Origin: Pectobacterium carotovorum
Lineage (GTDB): Bacteria > Pseudomonadota > Gammaproteobacteria > Enterobacterales > Enterobacteriaceae
Length of the DNA stretch: 64,000 nucleotides
Assembly (NCBI GenBank): GCA_016415585.1
Contig: CP066552.1
Coordinates: 2,728,001-2,792,000, forward strand
Reading direction: 5' to 3'
The notes under the pieces were generated by a model. It was given only the letters and a program-made list of their open reading frames with translations. It ran no database searches and was not told where the DNA came from. This document shows, piece after piece, positions 49,943 through 62,584 of the stretch. Both the position numbers and the translations under genes were made by a program. How positions within the stretch are numbered: the stretch's first letter is position 1; every line of letters begins with the position of its first letter.

Positions 49943-50417
49943 CACGATGTCCTTTTACTCATCCGCCAGCTCACACGTTCTCACGGTAGATTACTTTTCA
50001 CGGTAAATCACAGTGCAAAACAGTGACATTTTCGCTGCACGGCATGGTTTTTTCTGGGTTACTGTCCGATGAAAAAAGGCGGCTATTATAAAGGATATTC
50101 GCCCGAACGATAAGCATGAAGGTAACGCTCTGCGACGCTGCCGCCTACTCTTTTTACGAAATTTCCGTTCCGGTTAACGGAATGTTCACTAATCCGCATA
50201 GAGTTGTTGCAAAACTGAACGCCTGAGGAAACCCCACTCATCAGCCCAAAGAGGCAGAACTCACCGACACACATCGCGTGAGGATTTGCGGAAGCCAACC
50301 TTCTCTTTTAATAAAACCTGCTAAAATTACTGAGTAACTGCTTATTTTTATAAAAATTTTAATAAAAAGCGCTTTTCCATTATTGGCTAATGCGTATGGT
50401 TTACATGGAGAACAAGT
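49943..50417. other. Divergent promoter region, aspS and EAL-HDOD gene
   Basis: These 475 nt hold no gene I can support. A 70-codon minus-strand frame at 50086-50298 starts with MASANPHAMCVGEFCLFG; I do not recognise it and see no ribosome site. A GGAGAAC ribosome site for the downstream gene is at 50406-50412. Confidence 0.4.
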
Positions 50418-51635
50418 ATGTATTCATTTGTTGCCCGTCAACCTATTTTAAATCAACACCTCCAAACCGTTGCTTACGAACTCCTTTTCCGCATGGACAT
50501 CACCAATAGATTTCCTGACGTGAGTCCTGAATTTGCAACCGCACAGCTTATTTCCGATCAGTTCTTAACCAATCCGTTGACAAAATCTGTGGTTGAACAG
50601 CCTTACTACATTAATTTCCCCCATCAGATGTTGATCAATGGCCAGGCTGAGGTACTACCACAGGAAAAGGTCGTTATTGAGATCCTTGAAAATTCAATCC
50701 CCAACAATGATCTCTTTTCTGCCGTAAAAAAGCTAAAAAGAAAGGGCTTCAAAATTGCACTTGATGATTTTTCGATGGATTCAGAATGGGATCGGTTTTT
50801 GCCTTACGTTGATATCATCAAATTCGATTTAACCCTGTCGACTTTTGGCGACATTGAAAATTTCATCAAAAGAACCACGCAGCGCAAGTTAATCTATCTG
50901 GCCGAGAAGGTAGAGACACATGAGCAGTACCTGCAAAGTAAGAAACTGGGCATCTCACTGTTTCAGGGATATTTTTTCAGTCGTCCTGAAATGATCAAAT
51001 CAAAAAAATTGGTCAATAACTCCAGCAACACCATCAGACTGCTGAGAGAAGTCAATAAACCTGAGATCAACTATGCCACGATCGAAGAATTGGTCTGTGC
51101 CGATCTGTCGCTTTATTATAAATTGATGCGCTACATCACCAATATAAAATACACCACTCGCTTTGGTATTACTGCGACCACCATGTCTTTCCGCGCGATG
51201 GCGATGCTGCTTGGACAACGAGAGCTTAAACGTTTTGTGTCATTAATTAGCATTACCAACAGTAATGAGAATAAACCCAGCGAGCTTTATCGCACCAGCT
51301 TAATTCGCGCCAGATTCTTCGAATTATTGCATGCCTCTTTCAATGCGAAGGGCGATACCACCGAGGCGTTTCTCTGCGGGTTATTATCGCTGCTTGATGC
51401 CGTATTGGATTCCCCGATGCCGCTGCTGCTTTCGCAAATCGCCCTATCGGAAAAAATTAACCAGAGCTTATTAGAAAATACCGGCGAGCTTGCGATTTAT
51501 TTGACGTTAATATCTAAATACGAACAGCAAGAATGGGAAGCGCTTGAGCAACTGTTAACCCAGTTGGGTATTGATGAGGAAAACTTCTTTAGCATGATCA
51601 TGGAAGCAACACAGTGGGCGGATGAGATTTTATGA
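50418..51635 (+). CDS. EAL-HDOD signalling protein (YuxH type)
   Basis: A 405-residue protein with an N-terminal divergent EAL domain (about 1-195) and a C-terminal HDOD domain (about 200-390). The EAL signature reads YELLFR. The second glutamate (VIEILEN), aspartate pair (ALDDF), lysine (IIKFD), AEKVET and FQGYFFSRP are present, but loop 6 reads DDFSMDSEWDRF instead of DDFGTGYSSL, so phosphodiesterase activity is doubtful. HDOD domains act in protein contacts, not catalysis. No membrane segment. Likely a cyclic-di-GMP-related adaptor; the partner is unknown. Confidence 0.85.
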   Translation: MYSFVARQPILNQHLQTVAYELLFRMDITNRFPDVSPEFATAQLISDQFLTNPLTKSVVEQPYYINFPHQMLINGQAEVLPQEKVVIEILENSIPNNDLFSAVKKLKRKGFKIALDDFSMDSEWDRFLPYVDIIKFDLTLSTFGDIENFIKRTTQRKLIYLAEKVETHEQYLQSKKLGISLFQGYFFSRPEMIKSKKLVNNSSNTIRLLREVNKPEINYATIEELVCADLSLYYKLMRYITNIKYTTRFGITATTMSFRAMAMLLGQRELKRFVSLISITNSNENKPSELYRTSLIRARFFELLHASFNAKGDTTEAFLCGLLSLLDAVLDSPMPLLLSQIALSEKINQSLLENTGELAIYLTLISKYEQQEWEALEQLLTQLGIDEENFFSMIMEATQWADEIL

Positions 51636-51710
51636 ACGATTTATCTCGACTCACTCGCGCTGCCCGGACAATTACGCGATAATCGTCGGCATTCTATTGA
51701 TGACGACGAC

Positions 51711-52526
51711 ATGATGTATATCGGATTACCACAATGGCAGCATCCCGCCTGGAGTCGGTTGGGGTTAAACGATCTTGCCGACTACAGCCGCCATTTTACC
51801 TGTGTTGAAGGTAATACGACCTTTTATGCGTTGCCTTCACGCGAGGTTGTCGAACGCTGGCGTGATATGACGCATGATAACTTCCGCTTTTGCTTCAAGT
51901 TCCCCTCAACGGTCAGTCATAAAGCCGCCTTGCAGAACTGTGATAGCGATGTCGGGCTTTTTTATCAATGCCTTGAACCGATTGCACACCGTATCGGACA
52001 ATTATGGCTGCAACTCCCAGCCACCTTCGGCCCTGCGCAGTTGCCCGTGTTGTGGCGCTTTCTTGATGCTTTGCCGCAGGGATTTAGCTACGGTGTAGAA
52101 GTACGTCACTTGCTATTTTTCGCTAAAGGCGATGAAGAACGCGCGTTGAATCAGGGGCTACAGCAGCGCGGTATTAATCGCGTGATTCTTGACAGCCGTC
52201 CGGTTCACCACGCCGCTCCAGAAAGCGCTGCCATGCGTGAAGCCCAGCGGAAGAAGCCTCGCGTACCGGTACACGCCGTGCTGACCGCCACGCAGCCGCT
52301 GATTCGCTTTATCGGTAGTGAAACGCTGAAAGAAAATCTTCGCTGGTTCGAGTCATGGCGTAACAAGCTGCCGCAGTGGCACGAGGCGAATCCCTTCTTC
52401 TTTATTCATACACCGGATATCGGTGATGCCCCGCTGCTGGCACAACAGCTTTGGCCCTTACTCGCCGAAATCGCCCCAACCTTGCCACCCCAACCAGATT
52501 GGCCACAGCAGGCGACGCTCTTTTGA
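51711..52526 (+). CDS. yecE: DUF72 family protein YecE
   Basis: A 271-residue TIM-barrel-like DUF72 protein of unknown activity. MYIGLPQWQHPAW, EGNTTFYALPSREVVERW, FRFCFKFPSTVSHKAAL and VNRVILDSRP-type blocks match E. coli YecE, and PVHAVLTATQPLIRFIGS is conserved. ATG 51714 is an equally good start; no clear ribosome site is seen. In E. coli yecD precedes yecE; here it is absent and the EAL-HDOD gene takes its place. Confidence 0.92.
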   Translation: MMYIGLPQWQHPAWSRLGLNDLADYSRHFTCVEGNTTFYALPSREVVERWRDMTHDNFRFCFKFPSTVSHKAALQNCDSDVGLFYQCLEPIAHRIGQLWLQLPATFGPAQLPVLWRFLDALPQGFSYGVEVRHLLFFAKGDEERALNQGLQQRGINRVILDSRPVHHAAPESAAMREAQRKKPRVPVHAVLTATQPLIRFIGSETLKENLRWFESWRNKLPQWHEANPFFFIHTPDIGDAPLLAQQLWPLLAEIAPTLPPQPDWPQQATLF

Positions 52527-52681
52527 TCCACCCAATATCCGTATTTATTAGTTAGTTTAGTTATAAGCAATTTCGCAGCGTAACCTATTTTCGCTAAAAA
52601 AATCGACCTTTCCAGGCGACAGTTGCGTTAGGTAAAGCTATTATTCTGCAAGCCGTTTTCGGTTAGGTCACGGGGTAAAAC

Positions 52682-53077
52682 ATGGTAAGTGCGCTCTATA
52701 TCGTGCTTGGCGCAATCTTGTTGATAAAGTTGTCCATTGATGTTGTGAAACTCAGAATGCAGTATCGCGTGGCCTACGGCGACGGCGGGTTTTATGAATT
52801 GCAAACGGCGATCCGGGTACATGGCAATGCAGTGGAATACATTCCGATTGCAACAATCCTCTTGGTTCTGATGGAAATGAACGGCGCCCTTATCATTATG
52901 ATCCACTTCTGCGGCATTTTATTGATCACCGGACGTTTAGTTCACTATTACGGCCTTCGGCATCGCGAATTCCGCTGGCGGCGTTCAGGTATGGCGGCAA
53001 CTTATGCCTCGCTCATCCTGATGATTGCAGCAAACCTCTATTATTTCCCCTGGGATCTGGTTTTCACGCTGTATTGA
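52682..53077 (+). CDS. yecN: MAPEG family inner-membrane protein YecN
   Basis: A 131-residue protein with four hydrophobic segments. The MAPEG pattern (RVHGNAVEYIPIATILLVLMEMNG, ITGRLVHYYGL) resembles glutathione-transferase-like membrane proteins. Enzymatic role is untested. Position between yecE and cmoA is as in E. coli. Confidence 0.92.
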   Translation: MVSALYIVLGAILLIKLSIDVVKLRMQYRVAYGDGGFYELQTAIRVHGNAVEYIPIATILLVLMEMNGALIIMIHFCGILLITGRLVHYYGLRHREFRWRRSGMAATYASLILMIAANLYYFPWDLVFTLY

Positions 53078-53193
53078 TGGCGTGAAACAAGAACGAGACC
53101 TGTTCCTCCCGGACGCGCGGAATTTATACGTCCGGGAATCAAAAACCGCGTCCATACCCTGTGGAAGGTGAAGAACACTGTGTATTCTGCTAG

Positions 53194-54959
<1,766 letters not shown>

Positions 54960-54974
54960 ATTACTGCGCTAGAC

Positions 54975-55004
54975 AAAAAAAGCCCCAACAACACGCTGGG
55001 GCTT
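54975..55004 (-). terminator. Intrinsic terminator after cutC
   Basis: AAGCCCCA/TGGGGCTT on the minus strand followed by TTTTTTT. It lies 110 nt past the cutC stop and also just after cmoB, so it may act for both. Confidence 0.75.
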
Positions 55005-55115
55005 GGTACTTGCCATGCACACCTGATGGTATGCGGCGCGGCAAAATTGAAGAATGACGATGTGGTGTTGAGAACAACGCTGTCGCTCTCCCCCTGCACC
55101 GTGAAATTCTTTACA

Positions 55116-55874
55116 TCATGACACGTACTGCATTTCACGGTCCGGGCTGACTGCACGCTTCATTGCTTCCACCACATCACCATCCACGCAATACTGGCTA
55201 AATTCATCTAATTCCGTATCAGAGCACATTGACACGCCGATTTTGCGATAGCGCATCGGAGAGGGTGTCCACTGGCCTGCGGAACTGTGTAGTTCCCGGA
55301 TACCAGCCTGCTGAAATTTGTGCACGTTAGTCAGCCGCACGCCAGAACCCGCCATAATAATTGGACCGCGGCTGGCCTGTGTTAGTTCACGTAATAATCG
55401 CAACCCATTTTCCGCCGTCTGCTGCTGCCCAGAGGTCAATATGCGCGATACGCCAAGTTCAGTGAGCTGTTCCAGTGCAATGTATGGGTTCAGACACATA
55501 TCAAACGCGCGATGAAAGGTCACCGCCATGCCTTGAGCCGCCGCCATGATTTCGCGCATTTTGGGCAAATCAATGTGCCCTTCCTCGTTGAGCGCACCAA
55601 CAACAACGCCGGGAAAACCCATCTCACGAATCTGCTCAATGTCATATTTAATGGCAGCAAATTCCGTCGCGCTGTAGCAAAAATCGCCTCCCCGCGGGCG
55701 CACAATCGGGTGGACAGGAATCACGACCTTTTCACGCGCGCCACGCAGCGCACCATAGGATGGCGTTAACCCGCCTTCTCGCTGTCCTGCACAGAGTTCA
55801 ATCCTGTCAGCCCCAGACTGCGCGGCTGTTATCGCGCAATCAACGCTATAACAGCATACTTCCAGTTTCGTCAT
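55116..55874 (-). CDS. cutC: CutC family protein
   Basis: A 252-residue TIM-barrel protein historically linked to copper homeostasis; the enzymatic role is not settled. The start [28 protein letters not shown] and [16 protein letters not shown] and PIIMAGSGV blocks match the family. GGAGGAG precedes the ATG. It is convergent with cmoB, as in E. coli. Confidence 0.95.
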   Translation of the reverse strand: MTKLEVCCYSVDCAITAAQSGADRIELCAGQREGGLTPSYGALRGAREKVVIPVHPIVRPRGGDFCYSATEFAAIKYDIEQIREMGFPGVVVGALNEEGHIDLPKMREIMAAAQGMAVTFHRAFDMCLNPYIALEQLTELGVSRILTSGQQQTAENGLRLLRELTQASRGPIIMAGSGVRLTNVHKFQQAGIRELHSSAGQWTPSPMRYRKIGVSMCSDTELDEFSQYCVDGDVVEAMKRAVSPDREMQYVS

Positions 55875-56161
55875 CGCTGCTCCTCCATGTAAACTCCCAG
55901 ACCACTTTTCTTAATTATCGAAAAATCGACGAATCATCACGCCGATTAAAGTAATAACTATGGCATTCGCATTCATATCATGAGGAGACAGGAGTCACAA
56001 TGAACGCGATACAGTGCCGAAATAAACATGACATAAACCACAATTTTATTAATCTTTTCCACTGTAAAAGAAAATGGCATCAATAACGTGGCACACCATT
56101 TTATCTTTCCGCCAATGTTATCTTTCTGATTACTCTACGCGCGGCCTATCCACTATTCTCA

Positions 56162-56707
56162 TCACGAAGACATTTCACTCGCGACAACATCACGTATATC
56201 AAATGGATGAAATTTTATTGTCACTTTCCCATTGGTTACCGCCAGTGTCGGGTTAGGAATGCGTTCTTTTTCACCTTGCGGAGAACTGAATTTAAGTTTG
56301 ATACCCGGCGTACGCAGCGCATCATCCGACAAACAGGCCAATGCACGCTGATGCAACGTGTCTGCATCGCCAGACAGCACCAACTCCACATGCTCCCATC
56401 CTTCATGGGGATAACGCTTCTTCCCCGGCCACGGCAGCTCAATACACGTAACCTGCCAGGGTCCTACCGATAGCGCATTATTCAGTATAAACAAGCAGAT
56501 TGGACGGCCATTGATTTGGTTTTCAGACAGCAGGCTACCCGCCTTTAGCAACGCCGCTTTCCATGATTCAGCCGTCGTATTCTGATGGCAGCGCAGCGAA
56601 ATATGGTCCGCATGAAATGCGCCTAAATCCAGCTGTAGCACATCGGCCAATTCCTGTAGCGCTTGCTCAAATCGCGCTAAATCCGTCATCAAATCATCGG
56701 GTAACAT
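56162..56707 (-). CDS. yecM: YecM, VOC-fold protein
   Basis: A 181-residue protein of the glyoxalase/VOC superfamily with a metal-site-like pattern (FHADHISLRCHQN, CIELPWPGKKRYPHEGWEHVELVL). Function is unknown. AGGAG at 56720-56724 touches the GTG at 56719 and is 12 bases from the ATG at 56707, which is preferred. The start region contains a tandem TTACCCGAT duplication. It lies between cutC and argS as in E. coli. Confidence 0.9.
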   Translation of the reverse strand: MLPDDLMTDLARFEQALQELADVLQLDLGAFHADHISLRCHQNTTAESWKAALLKAGSLLSENQINGRPICLFILNNALSVGPWQVTCIELPWPGKKRYPHEGWEHVELVLSGDADTLHQRALACLSDDALRTPGIKLKFSSPQGEKERIPNPTLAVTNGKVTIKFHPFDIRDVVASEMSS

Positions 56708-57029
56708 ATCGGGTAACACTCCTCGCGGCCTCTCACATTATCAATCACCATTTGCACTGTGAGAATATCATACCCGTGACATATCCTAATTAAATTCTAT
56801 TTTTATCCACGTACATTTATTTACACCTTCATTACGTGAAACGCATTAAATGCAAAGAAAAGGTAACCATGGTGTTTGATTAATAAACGGAAATGTTTTT
56901 TACCCGGTGTAATCTGCGATACTTCTCGCAATCTATTCTGGGAGGAATCTTAAATAATATTTGCCCCATTGTACGCCTAATAGAAAACGTATAAATTAAG
57001 AAAATAAATAATAATGCAGAGATATCACC
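56708..57029. other. AT-rich spacer between yecM and the small ORF
   Basis: No further gene is supported. A GGGAGGAATCTTAAAT sequence near 56939 looks like a ribosome site but no convincing ORF follows. Confidence 0.35.
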
Positions 57030-57149
57030 ATGGTTTTACTCATTATATCCATCGCACTTATCGCTATTGCGGCATATGCTATTTTTCGTCATTTTAAAAC
57101 CAGAGAATCGCATAAAATTGGTGCAAATAGTCGGTCAAAAAAACGTTAA
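57030..57149 (+). CDS. Putative 39-residue small membrane protein
   Basis: The ORF reads MVLLIISIALIAIAAYAIF followed by a basic tail ending NSRSKKR. One membrane segment and a positively charged C-terminus fit a small inner-membrane protein. GAGA lies 8-11 bases upstream as a weak ribosome site. It is in AT-rich DNA 212 nt before argS. No known family is recognised. Expression is unproven; conservation in relatives would decide. Confidence 0.45.
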   Translation: MVLLIISIALIAIAAYAIFRHFKTRESHKIGANSRSKKR

Positions 57150-57361
57150 GATCGCGATTTGATTTATTTTTATTCTACCTAAAACTGCTTTTTCTTTTTT
57201 GTCGTGTTCTCCTTATCCTTTTTTATCTCGTTCCCTCTTCTTTAATCTCCCGCTGTCTGGGTGTTTTTTCGCCTGAACATCCCTTTGCCCTTCCCCGTCT
57301 GCTGACGAGGAAAGGCAAATATGGTATAAGCAAGGCTTAATTTTTTATTTAAGGTAAACCG

Positions 57362-59092
57362 GTGAATATTCAGGCTCTTCTCTCCGAAAAAGTCAGCCAG
57401 GCGTTAACCGCCGCGGGCGCGCCAGCAGATAGCGAAGCTCAGATTCGCCAGTCGGCAAAAGCACAGTTTGGTGATTATCAGGCCAATGGCGTTATGGCCG
57501 TGGCCAAAAAACTGGGTATGCCGCCGCGACAATTGGCCGAAAAAGTCGTCCAGCTTTTGGCGCTGGAAGGCATTGCGGAAAAAACAGAAATCGCAGGCCC
57601 GGGATTTATTAATATTTTTCTCGATAAGCAGTGGGTCGCGAGCCAGGTTGAAAATACCCTGAATTCACCGAAACTGGGTTTAACGCCAGTTGAACCACAA
57701 ACGGTCGTGATTGATTACTCTGCTCCTAACGTTGCGAAGGAAATGCACGTTGGCCACCTGCGCTCAACTATTATTGGTGATGCCGCAGCCCGTACGCTGG
57801 AGTTCTTGGGTCATAATGTTATTCGTGCCAACCACGTCGGTGACTGGGGTACGCAGTTCGGCATGCTGATTGCCTACCTTGAAAAAATGCAAAACGAAAG
57901 CGCCAGCGAGATGGATCTGTCCGATCTCGAAGCGTTCTATCGTGAAGCGAAGAAACACTACGATGAAGATGCCGATTTCGCTGAACGCGCACGCGCTTAC
58001 GTGGTGAAATTGCAGGGTGGTGATGAGTATTGCCGTCAGATGTGGCGCAAGCTCGTCGATATCACCATGACGCAGAACCAGATCAACTATGAACGCCTCA
58101 ACGTCACGCTGACCAAACAGGATGTTATGGGTGAAAGCCTGTATAACAGCATGCTGCCGGGCATCGTTGCCGACCTGAAAGCAAAAGGTCTGGCGGTTGA
58201 GAGCGAAGGCGCAACGGTCGTTTTCCTTGATGAATATAAAAACAAGGAAGGCGAACCGATGGGCGTTATCATCCAGAAAAAGGATGGCGGCTATCTCTAC
58301 ACCACAACGGATATCGCCTGCGCCAAATACCGTTATGAAACCCTGAACGCCGATCGCGTGCTTTACTACATCGATTCTCGTCAGCATCAGCATTTGATGC
58401 AGGCCTGGACCATCGTGCGTAAAGCCGGCTATGTGCCTGATTCTGTCAGCCTAGAACACCATATGTTCGGCATGATGCTGGGCAAAGACGGGAAACCATT
58501 CAAAACGCGTGCTGGCGGAACGATCAAACTGTCCGAGCTGTTGGATGAAGCCTACGATCGCGCCCTGAAGCTCATCGCAGAGAAAAATCCACAGATGGAA
58601 AGCGATGAGTTAACCGCGCTGGCGAAAGTGGTTTCTATCGGCGCGATCAAATATGCCGACCTGTCGAAGAGCCGTACCACGGACTACGTTTTCGACTGGG
58701 ACAACATGCTGGCGTTTGAAGGCAATACCGCGCCTTACATGCAATACGCCTATACGCGCGTCGCGTCTATTTTCAAGCGTGCAGGCATACAGGAAGACAG
58801 CTTAACGCAGCCGATTACGCTGAACGATGAGCGCGAATTTGCGCTTGCCACTCGTCTGCTGCAATTTGAAGAAACCATCACTTCCGTCGCCCGTGAAGGC
58901 ACGCCGCATGTGATGTGTAGTTACCTGTACGATCTGGCGGGTCTGTTCTCCGGTTTCTACGAGCACTGTCCGATTCTTAATGCCGAAAGTGACGACGTGC
59001 GTCAAAGCCGTCTGAGATTGGCACTGCTGACTGCGAAAACGTTGAAGCAAGGTCTGGATACGCTGGGCATCGAAACCGTCGAGAAGATGTAA
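57362..59092 (+). CDS. argS: Arginyl-tRNA synthetase
   Basis: A 576-residue class I synthetase. The HIGH motif appears as HVGH in [17 protein letters not shown]. The N-terminal Add-1 domain ([15 protein letters not shown]) and the C-terminal DALR anticodon domain (ending GIETVEKM) are complete. It starts with GTG as in E. coli, with AAGGT upstream. Confidence 0.98.
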   Translation: MNIQALLSEKVSQALTAAGAPADSEAQIRQSAKAQFGDYQANGVMAVAKKLGMPPRQLAEKVVQLLALEGIAEKTEIAGPGFINIFLDKQWVASQVENTLNSPKLGLTPVEPQTVVIDYSAPNVAKEMHVGHLRSTIIGDAAARTLEFLGHNVIRANHVGDWGTQFGMLIAYLEKMQNESASEMDLSDLEAFYREAKKHYDEDADFAERARAYVVKLQGGDEYCRQMWRKLVDITMTQNQINYERLNVTLTKQDVMGESLYNSMLPGIVADLKAKGLAVESEGATVVFLDEYKNKEGEPMGVIIQKKDGGYLYTTTDIACAKYRYETLNADRVLYYIDSRQHQHLMQAWTIVRKAGYVPDSVSLEHHMFGMMLGKDGKPFKTRAGGTIKLSELLDEAYDRALKLIAEKNPQMESDELTALAKVVSIGAIKYADLSKSRTTDYVFDWDNMLAFEGNTAPYMQYAYTRVASIFKRAGIQEDSLTQPITLNDEREFALATRLLQFEETITSVAREGTPHVMCSYLYDLAGLFSGFYEHCPILNAESDDVRQSRLRLALLTAKTLKQGLDTLGIETVEKM

Positions 59093-59134
59093 TTCTCCAT
59101 CGACTGAAAACTTATTTATCTATCGATTGAAAGC

Positions 59135-59171
59135 AAAAACGCCATTGGTGACAAACCAATGGCGTTTTTTT
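59135..59171. terminator. Bidirectional terminator between argS and murJ
   Basis: AAAAACGCCATTGG/CCAATGGCGTTTTT is a 14-bp stem with a 7-nt loop and T runs on both strands, between convergent genes. Confidence 0.9.
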
Positions 59172-59267
59172 ATGACGAACATCTTTGTCCGTCACCCTGC
59201 GGGGCGTTGCTGTGCAAGGTTGAAAAACGTTCCCTACGTTTTTTTATTCCGCAATGGCATAACGTTG

Positions 59268-60803
59268 TCACACGCTACGGCGGGCAAAATCCCGAGGACG
59301 GAATCCCAACAGCGCCAGCGTGGCAAAATAGGAACCCGCCCCTGCGACCACAACCAGCAACAAGCGCAGAATGCGCATCGTCATATTGCCGTCATCCCAC
59401 GCGGGCATCCACCACAGCATGCCCAGTAAAACCAGCGACATCACAATAACGGCAGCCAGCAGGCGAACCAGAAAACTCCGCCACCCCGGCAGCGGCTGGA
59501 AAATATCCTGCTTACGCAGTTGCCAATACAGCAGTCCGGCATTCAGGCAGGAGGCTAGACCGATAGACAACGCCAGACCAGCATGTTGCAGCGGGCCGAT
59601 AAAGATCAGGTTCATAACTTGCGTCAGGATCAGCGTGACTATCGCTATTTTGACCGGCGTCTTGATATCCTGCCGAGAATAAAAACCGGGCACGAGTACT
59701 TTGACGACAATCAGTCCCATCAATCCGACCGAGTAGGCAATCAGCGCACGCTGGGTCATCAGCGCATCAAAGGCGCTAAATTTGCCGTACTGGAACAGCG
59801 ACACGGTTAAGGGCTTAGCCAAAATGCCTAATGCCACGGCGCTCGGCAGCGCCAACAGGAAACACAGGCGGAGCCCCCAATCCATCAGACGGGAGTATTC
59901 GTCATGATTGCCACTGGCAAAACTCTTCGCCAGCGACGGGAGCAGGATCGTCCCTAACGCCACGCCCAATACGCCGGAAGGAAACTCCATCAGGCGGTCG
60001 GCGTAATACATCCATGACACCGCCCCTTCGCTGAGGAAGGAAGCAAAAATGGTGTTGATGATGAGCGAAATCTGGCTCACCGAGACGCCCAGAACCGCAG
60101 GCCCCATCAGCTTCATGACTCGCCAGACGCTCGGGTCACGCCACTTCAAACGCGGCAATACCAGCATGCCAATCTTTTTCAGATGCGGTAGCTGATAGCC
60201 GAGTTGCAGTAAACCGCCAACCAATACCGCCCAGGCCAGCGCCATCACCGGTGGATTAAAATACGGGGCGGCAAACAGCGAGAAACCAATCATGCTGACA
60301 TTAAGCAATGTCGGTGCAAACGCAGGCACCGAGAAACGGTTCCAGGTATTTAGCACCGAACCGACCATAGAGGTCAGCGAGATCAGCAGGATGTAGGGAA
60401 ACGTGACTCTTAATAGATCCGAAGTGAGTTCAAAGCGCTCTGGCGTCGCGGCAAAACCGGGAGCAGTCACCATGATAACCCACGGTGCGGCGACCATCCC
60501 CGCCACGGTGACTAACGCCAGAATCAGCGTCAGCATACCGGAAACATAAGCGAGGAACGTCCGCGTAGCTTCGTCGCCCTGCTGACTTTTGTATTCGGCC
60601 AGAATCGGCACAAAAGCCTGTGAAAACGCGCCTTCCGCGAAAATTCGTCGGAGCAGGTTAGGCAGTTTGAACGCCACAAAGAAGGCATCCGTCGCCATAC
60701 CTGCACCAAAAATACGGGCGACGATTGCATCGCGCACAAACCCTAAAACGCGCGATAGCATGGTCATAGAACTGACGGCAGCCAGTGATTTAAGTAAATT
60801 CAT
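59268..60803 (-). CDS. murJ: Lipid II flippase MurJ
   Basis: A 511-residue MOP-superfamily protein with about fourteen membrane helices. It starts [33 protein letters not shown]. The arginines of the central cavity lie in typical segments ([22 protein letters not shown]). It moves lipid II across the inner membrane for peptidoglycan synthesis and is essential in E. coli. It is downstream of mviM. Confidence 0.97.
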   Translation of the reverse strand: MNLLKSLAAVSSMTMLSRVLGFVRDAIVARIFGAGMATDAFFVAFKLPNLLRRIFAEGAFSQAFVPILAEYKSQQGDEATRTFLAYVSGMLTLILALVTVAGMVAAPWVIMVTAPGFAATPERFELTSDLLRVTFPYILLISLTSMVGSVLNTWNRFSVPAFAPTLLNVSMIGFSLFAAPYFNPPVMALAWAVLVGGLLQLGYQLPHLKKIGMLVLPRLKWRDPSVWRVMKLMGPAVLGVSVSQISLIINTIFASFLSEGAVSWMYYADRLMEFPSGVLGVALGTILLPSLAKSFASGNHDEYSRLMDWGLRLCFLLALPSAVALGILAKPLTVSLFQYGKFSAFDALMTQRALIAYSVGLMGLIVVKVLVPGFYSRQDIKTPVKIAIVTLILTQVMNLIFIGPLQHAGLALSIGLASCLNAGLLYWQLRKQDIFQPLPGWRSFLVRLLAAVIVMSLVLLGMLWWMPAWDDGNMTMRILRLLLVVVAGAGSYFATLALLGFRPRDFARRSV

Positions 60804-60930
60804 CCGATTATTTTCTGAACGGTTCAGGACCGATTATTAACCCGTTAAGGTCATCCTGATTGCGAGGTGCGACTAGTCTACGCATTGCGCGTGTAATAGC
60901 TACCGAACATTGTCATAACCACCGAACTTT

Positions 60931-61911
60931 TCAGCTTTTTCCCAGCAATTGTTCAATCATTCGCTGGGACAGCAATACCTGGTTACCTGATGTTTCCGCT
61001 GGTTTCCGTTGTTCAATGGCTGTGATGAAATGCTGTACCGCACCGACAAATCCGCGTTGTTCTAGCGTGGTTTGCCAGGAGGGTACGGCCGGACGGATCG
61101 TTATTCCTTCGCGATCTTCACGCCATTCACGCATCTCATCCACCTGATAGAGCCCACCTTGGGTAACAGCCTGAACCCATTCGCGCTGGCTTCCAGCTTG
61201 GCGATGCATGCTGGTCGTCACCTGACAGCCGCCGCTCTGGAAATGGTGCTCGGCATACAGCAATTGACCATCCGCATTCGCATGCAACACACCATCAATC
61301 AGTTGAGCATCGCCGCCCGCCAGCCAGAGTGCGGTATCCACCACGTGCAGATAATCGTCGAGCAGAGTAAAACGAACATCCTGCGGCCCAACGCCATTAA
61401 TGCGGTGTTTATCCATACGCAAAGATGCCGGCTGCTCCAGCCGCTGTTTTAGCTGCTGATAGCACGGTGCGAAACGGCGATTAAAGCCAACCATCAGAAT
61501 TTTTTGTTGTTGCTCCGCCAATTCGACCAGTGCTTCCGCCTGCGTAAGCCGCTCTGCCAGCGGTTTATCCACATAGACATCGACACCCGCGTTAAGCAGT
61601 TGACTCACAACAGAAAAATGGCTGGCAGTACTGCTATGGACGAAGACCGCATCGCACTGCTCTGCCAGCGTATCCAGCGCCGAGAAACTCGTCATCCGGT
61701 AGTGCTGACAAATCCGCTGCGTCTTTTGCCAATCGGGAGAAAACGCGCCAACCAGTTCCCAGCGTTCAGCCTGACTGAGAATCGGCAAATAGGCTTTCTG
61801 CGCGATGGATCCCAGCCCAACGACGCCGATACGGGGACGTCGGGCGGAGACGTTATGTTCTGAAATACGATGTTCTGCGATGCTTTCCGCAGGCGTAAGC
61901 TGAGGCTTCAT
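60931..61911 (-). CDS. mviM: Gfo/Idh/MocA-type oxidoreductase MviM
   Basis: A 326-residue putative NAD(P)-dependent oxidoreductase. The Rossmann motif GVVGLGSIAQKAYLPIL begins near residue 29, followed by YVDKPLAE with the family lysine. An N-terminal extension of about 20 residues compared with the E. coli protein is present, and no later ATG fits. GGGAGAAAG precedes the start. Substrate unknown. Order rimJ-yceH-mviM-murJ is as in E. coli. Confidence 0.92.
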   Translation of the reverse strand: MKPQLTPAESIAEHRISEHNVSARRPRIGVVGLGSIAQKAYLPILSQAERWELVGAFSPDWQKTQRICQHYRMTSFSALDTLAEQCDAVFVHSSTASHFSVVSQLLNAGVDVYVDKPLAERLTQAEALVELAEQQQKILMVGFNRRFAPCYQQLKQRLEQPASLRMDKHRINGVGPQDVRFTLLDDYLHVVDTALWLAGGDAQLIDGVLHANADGQLLYAEHHFQSGGCQVTTSMHRQAGSQREWVQAVTQGGLYQVDEMREWREDREGITIRPAVPSWQTTLEQRGFVGAVQHFITAIEQRKPAETSGNQVLLSQRMIEQLLGKS

Positions 61912-61939
61912 GACGAACTTTCTCCCTGATACCAGTTCA

Positions 61940-62578
61940 TTACGCTAACAGCGCGGCAAGCTGACGTTTGAGTTCAGCAACCTCTTTTTCTAACGCCTCA
62001 ACACGCTCTGCCAGCGGTGAATTATCACTTGCGCTGTCCGCTTCGGGAGCAACAATCTCACTGACCTCGCCGCTGAAAAGATGCTGATAGCGGCTTTCTC
62101 GTTTCCCTGCTTCACGTGCCAGCCGGACGACAAATGGCCCATCCTCACGCTGTTGCAACTGTTCAAGGGTAGACTCGGCTTCACTGACATCTGAAAATTC
62201 ATGCAATCGGGCGGCACGCGTACGCAACTCGCCCGGCGTCTGCGGACCGCGCAGCAGCAGCGTCGTCACCAGCGCCACTTCCGCAGGTGAGAGTTTCAGG
62301 TCACCAAACTCAGAATTGCAAAAACGATGTTCATACTTCACCACTCGATTACCAAACCCGCTGAGCGTGCGCAGGAAATGCTTCTTCACGAGTAAATCCA
62401 GCGTTTGCTGAACCTCGCTTTCGCTCAGTTCCATCACGGGCTCTCGGTTGGTTTTTTGATTACAGGCCGTAGTGATGCCATTTAACGACATCGGGTATTG
62501 ATCCGGCGTAGTGAGTTGCTTTTCAAGTATGCAGCCAATTACGCGAGCTTCACGCGCATCCAATTGGTATTTCATCAT
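61940..62578 (-). CDS. yceH: DUF480 family protein YceH
   Basis: A 212-residue protein with two winged-helix-like repeats ([22 protein letters not shown] and [23 protein letters not shown]) and a C-terminal coiled coil ([23 protein letters not shown]). Function unknown. ATG at 62575 has better spacing to AAGGA and may be used. It starts 6 nt after the rimJ stop, so the two are co-transcribed. Confidence 0.92.
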   Translation of the reverse strand: MMKYQLDAREARVIGCILEKQLTTPDQYPMSLNGITTACNQKTNREPVMELSESEVQQTLDLLVKKHFLRTLSGFGNRVVKYEHRFCNSEFGDLKLSPAEVALVTTLLLRGPQTPGELRTRAARLHEFSDVSEAESTLEQLQQREDGPFVVRLAREAGKRESRYQHLFSGEVSEIVAPEADSASDNSPLAERVEALEKEVAELKRQLAALLA

Positions 62579-62584
62579 TTTTCC

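Noticed and set aside
50086..50298. 70-codon minus-strand frame in the aspS upstream region
   Set aside because: No ribosome site and no recognisable family; cannot be supported as a gene.
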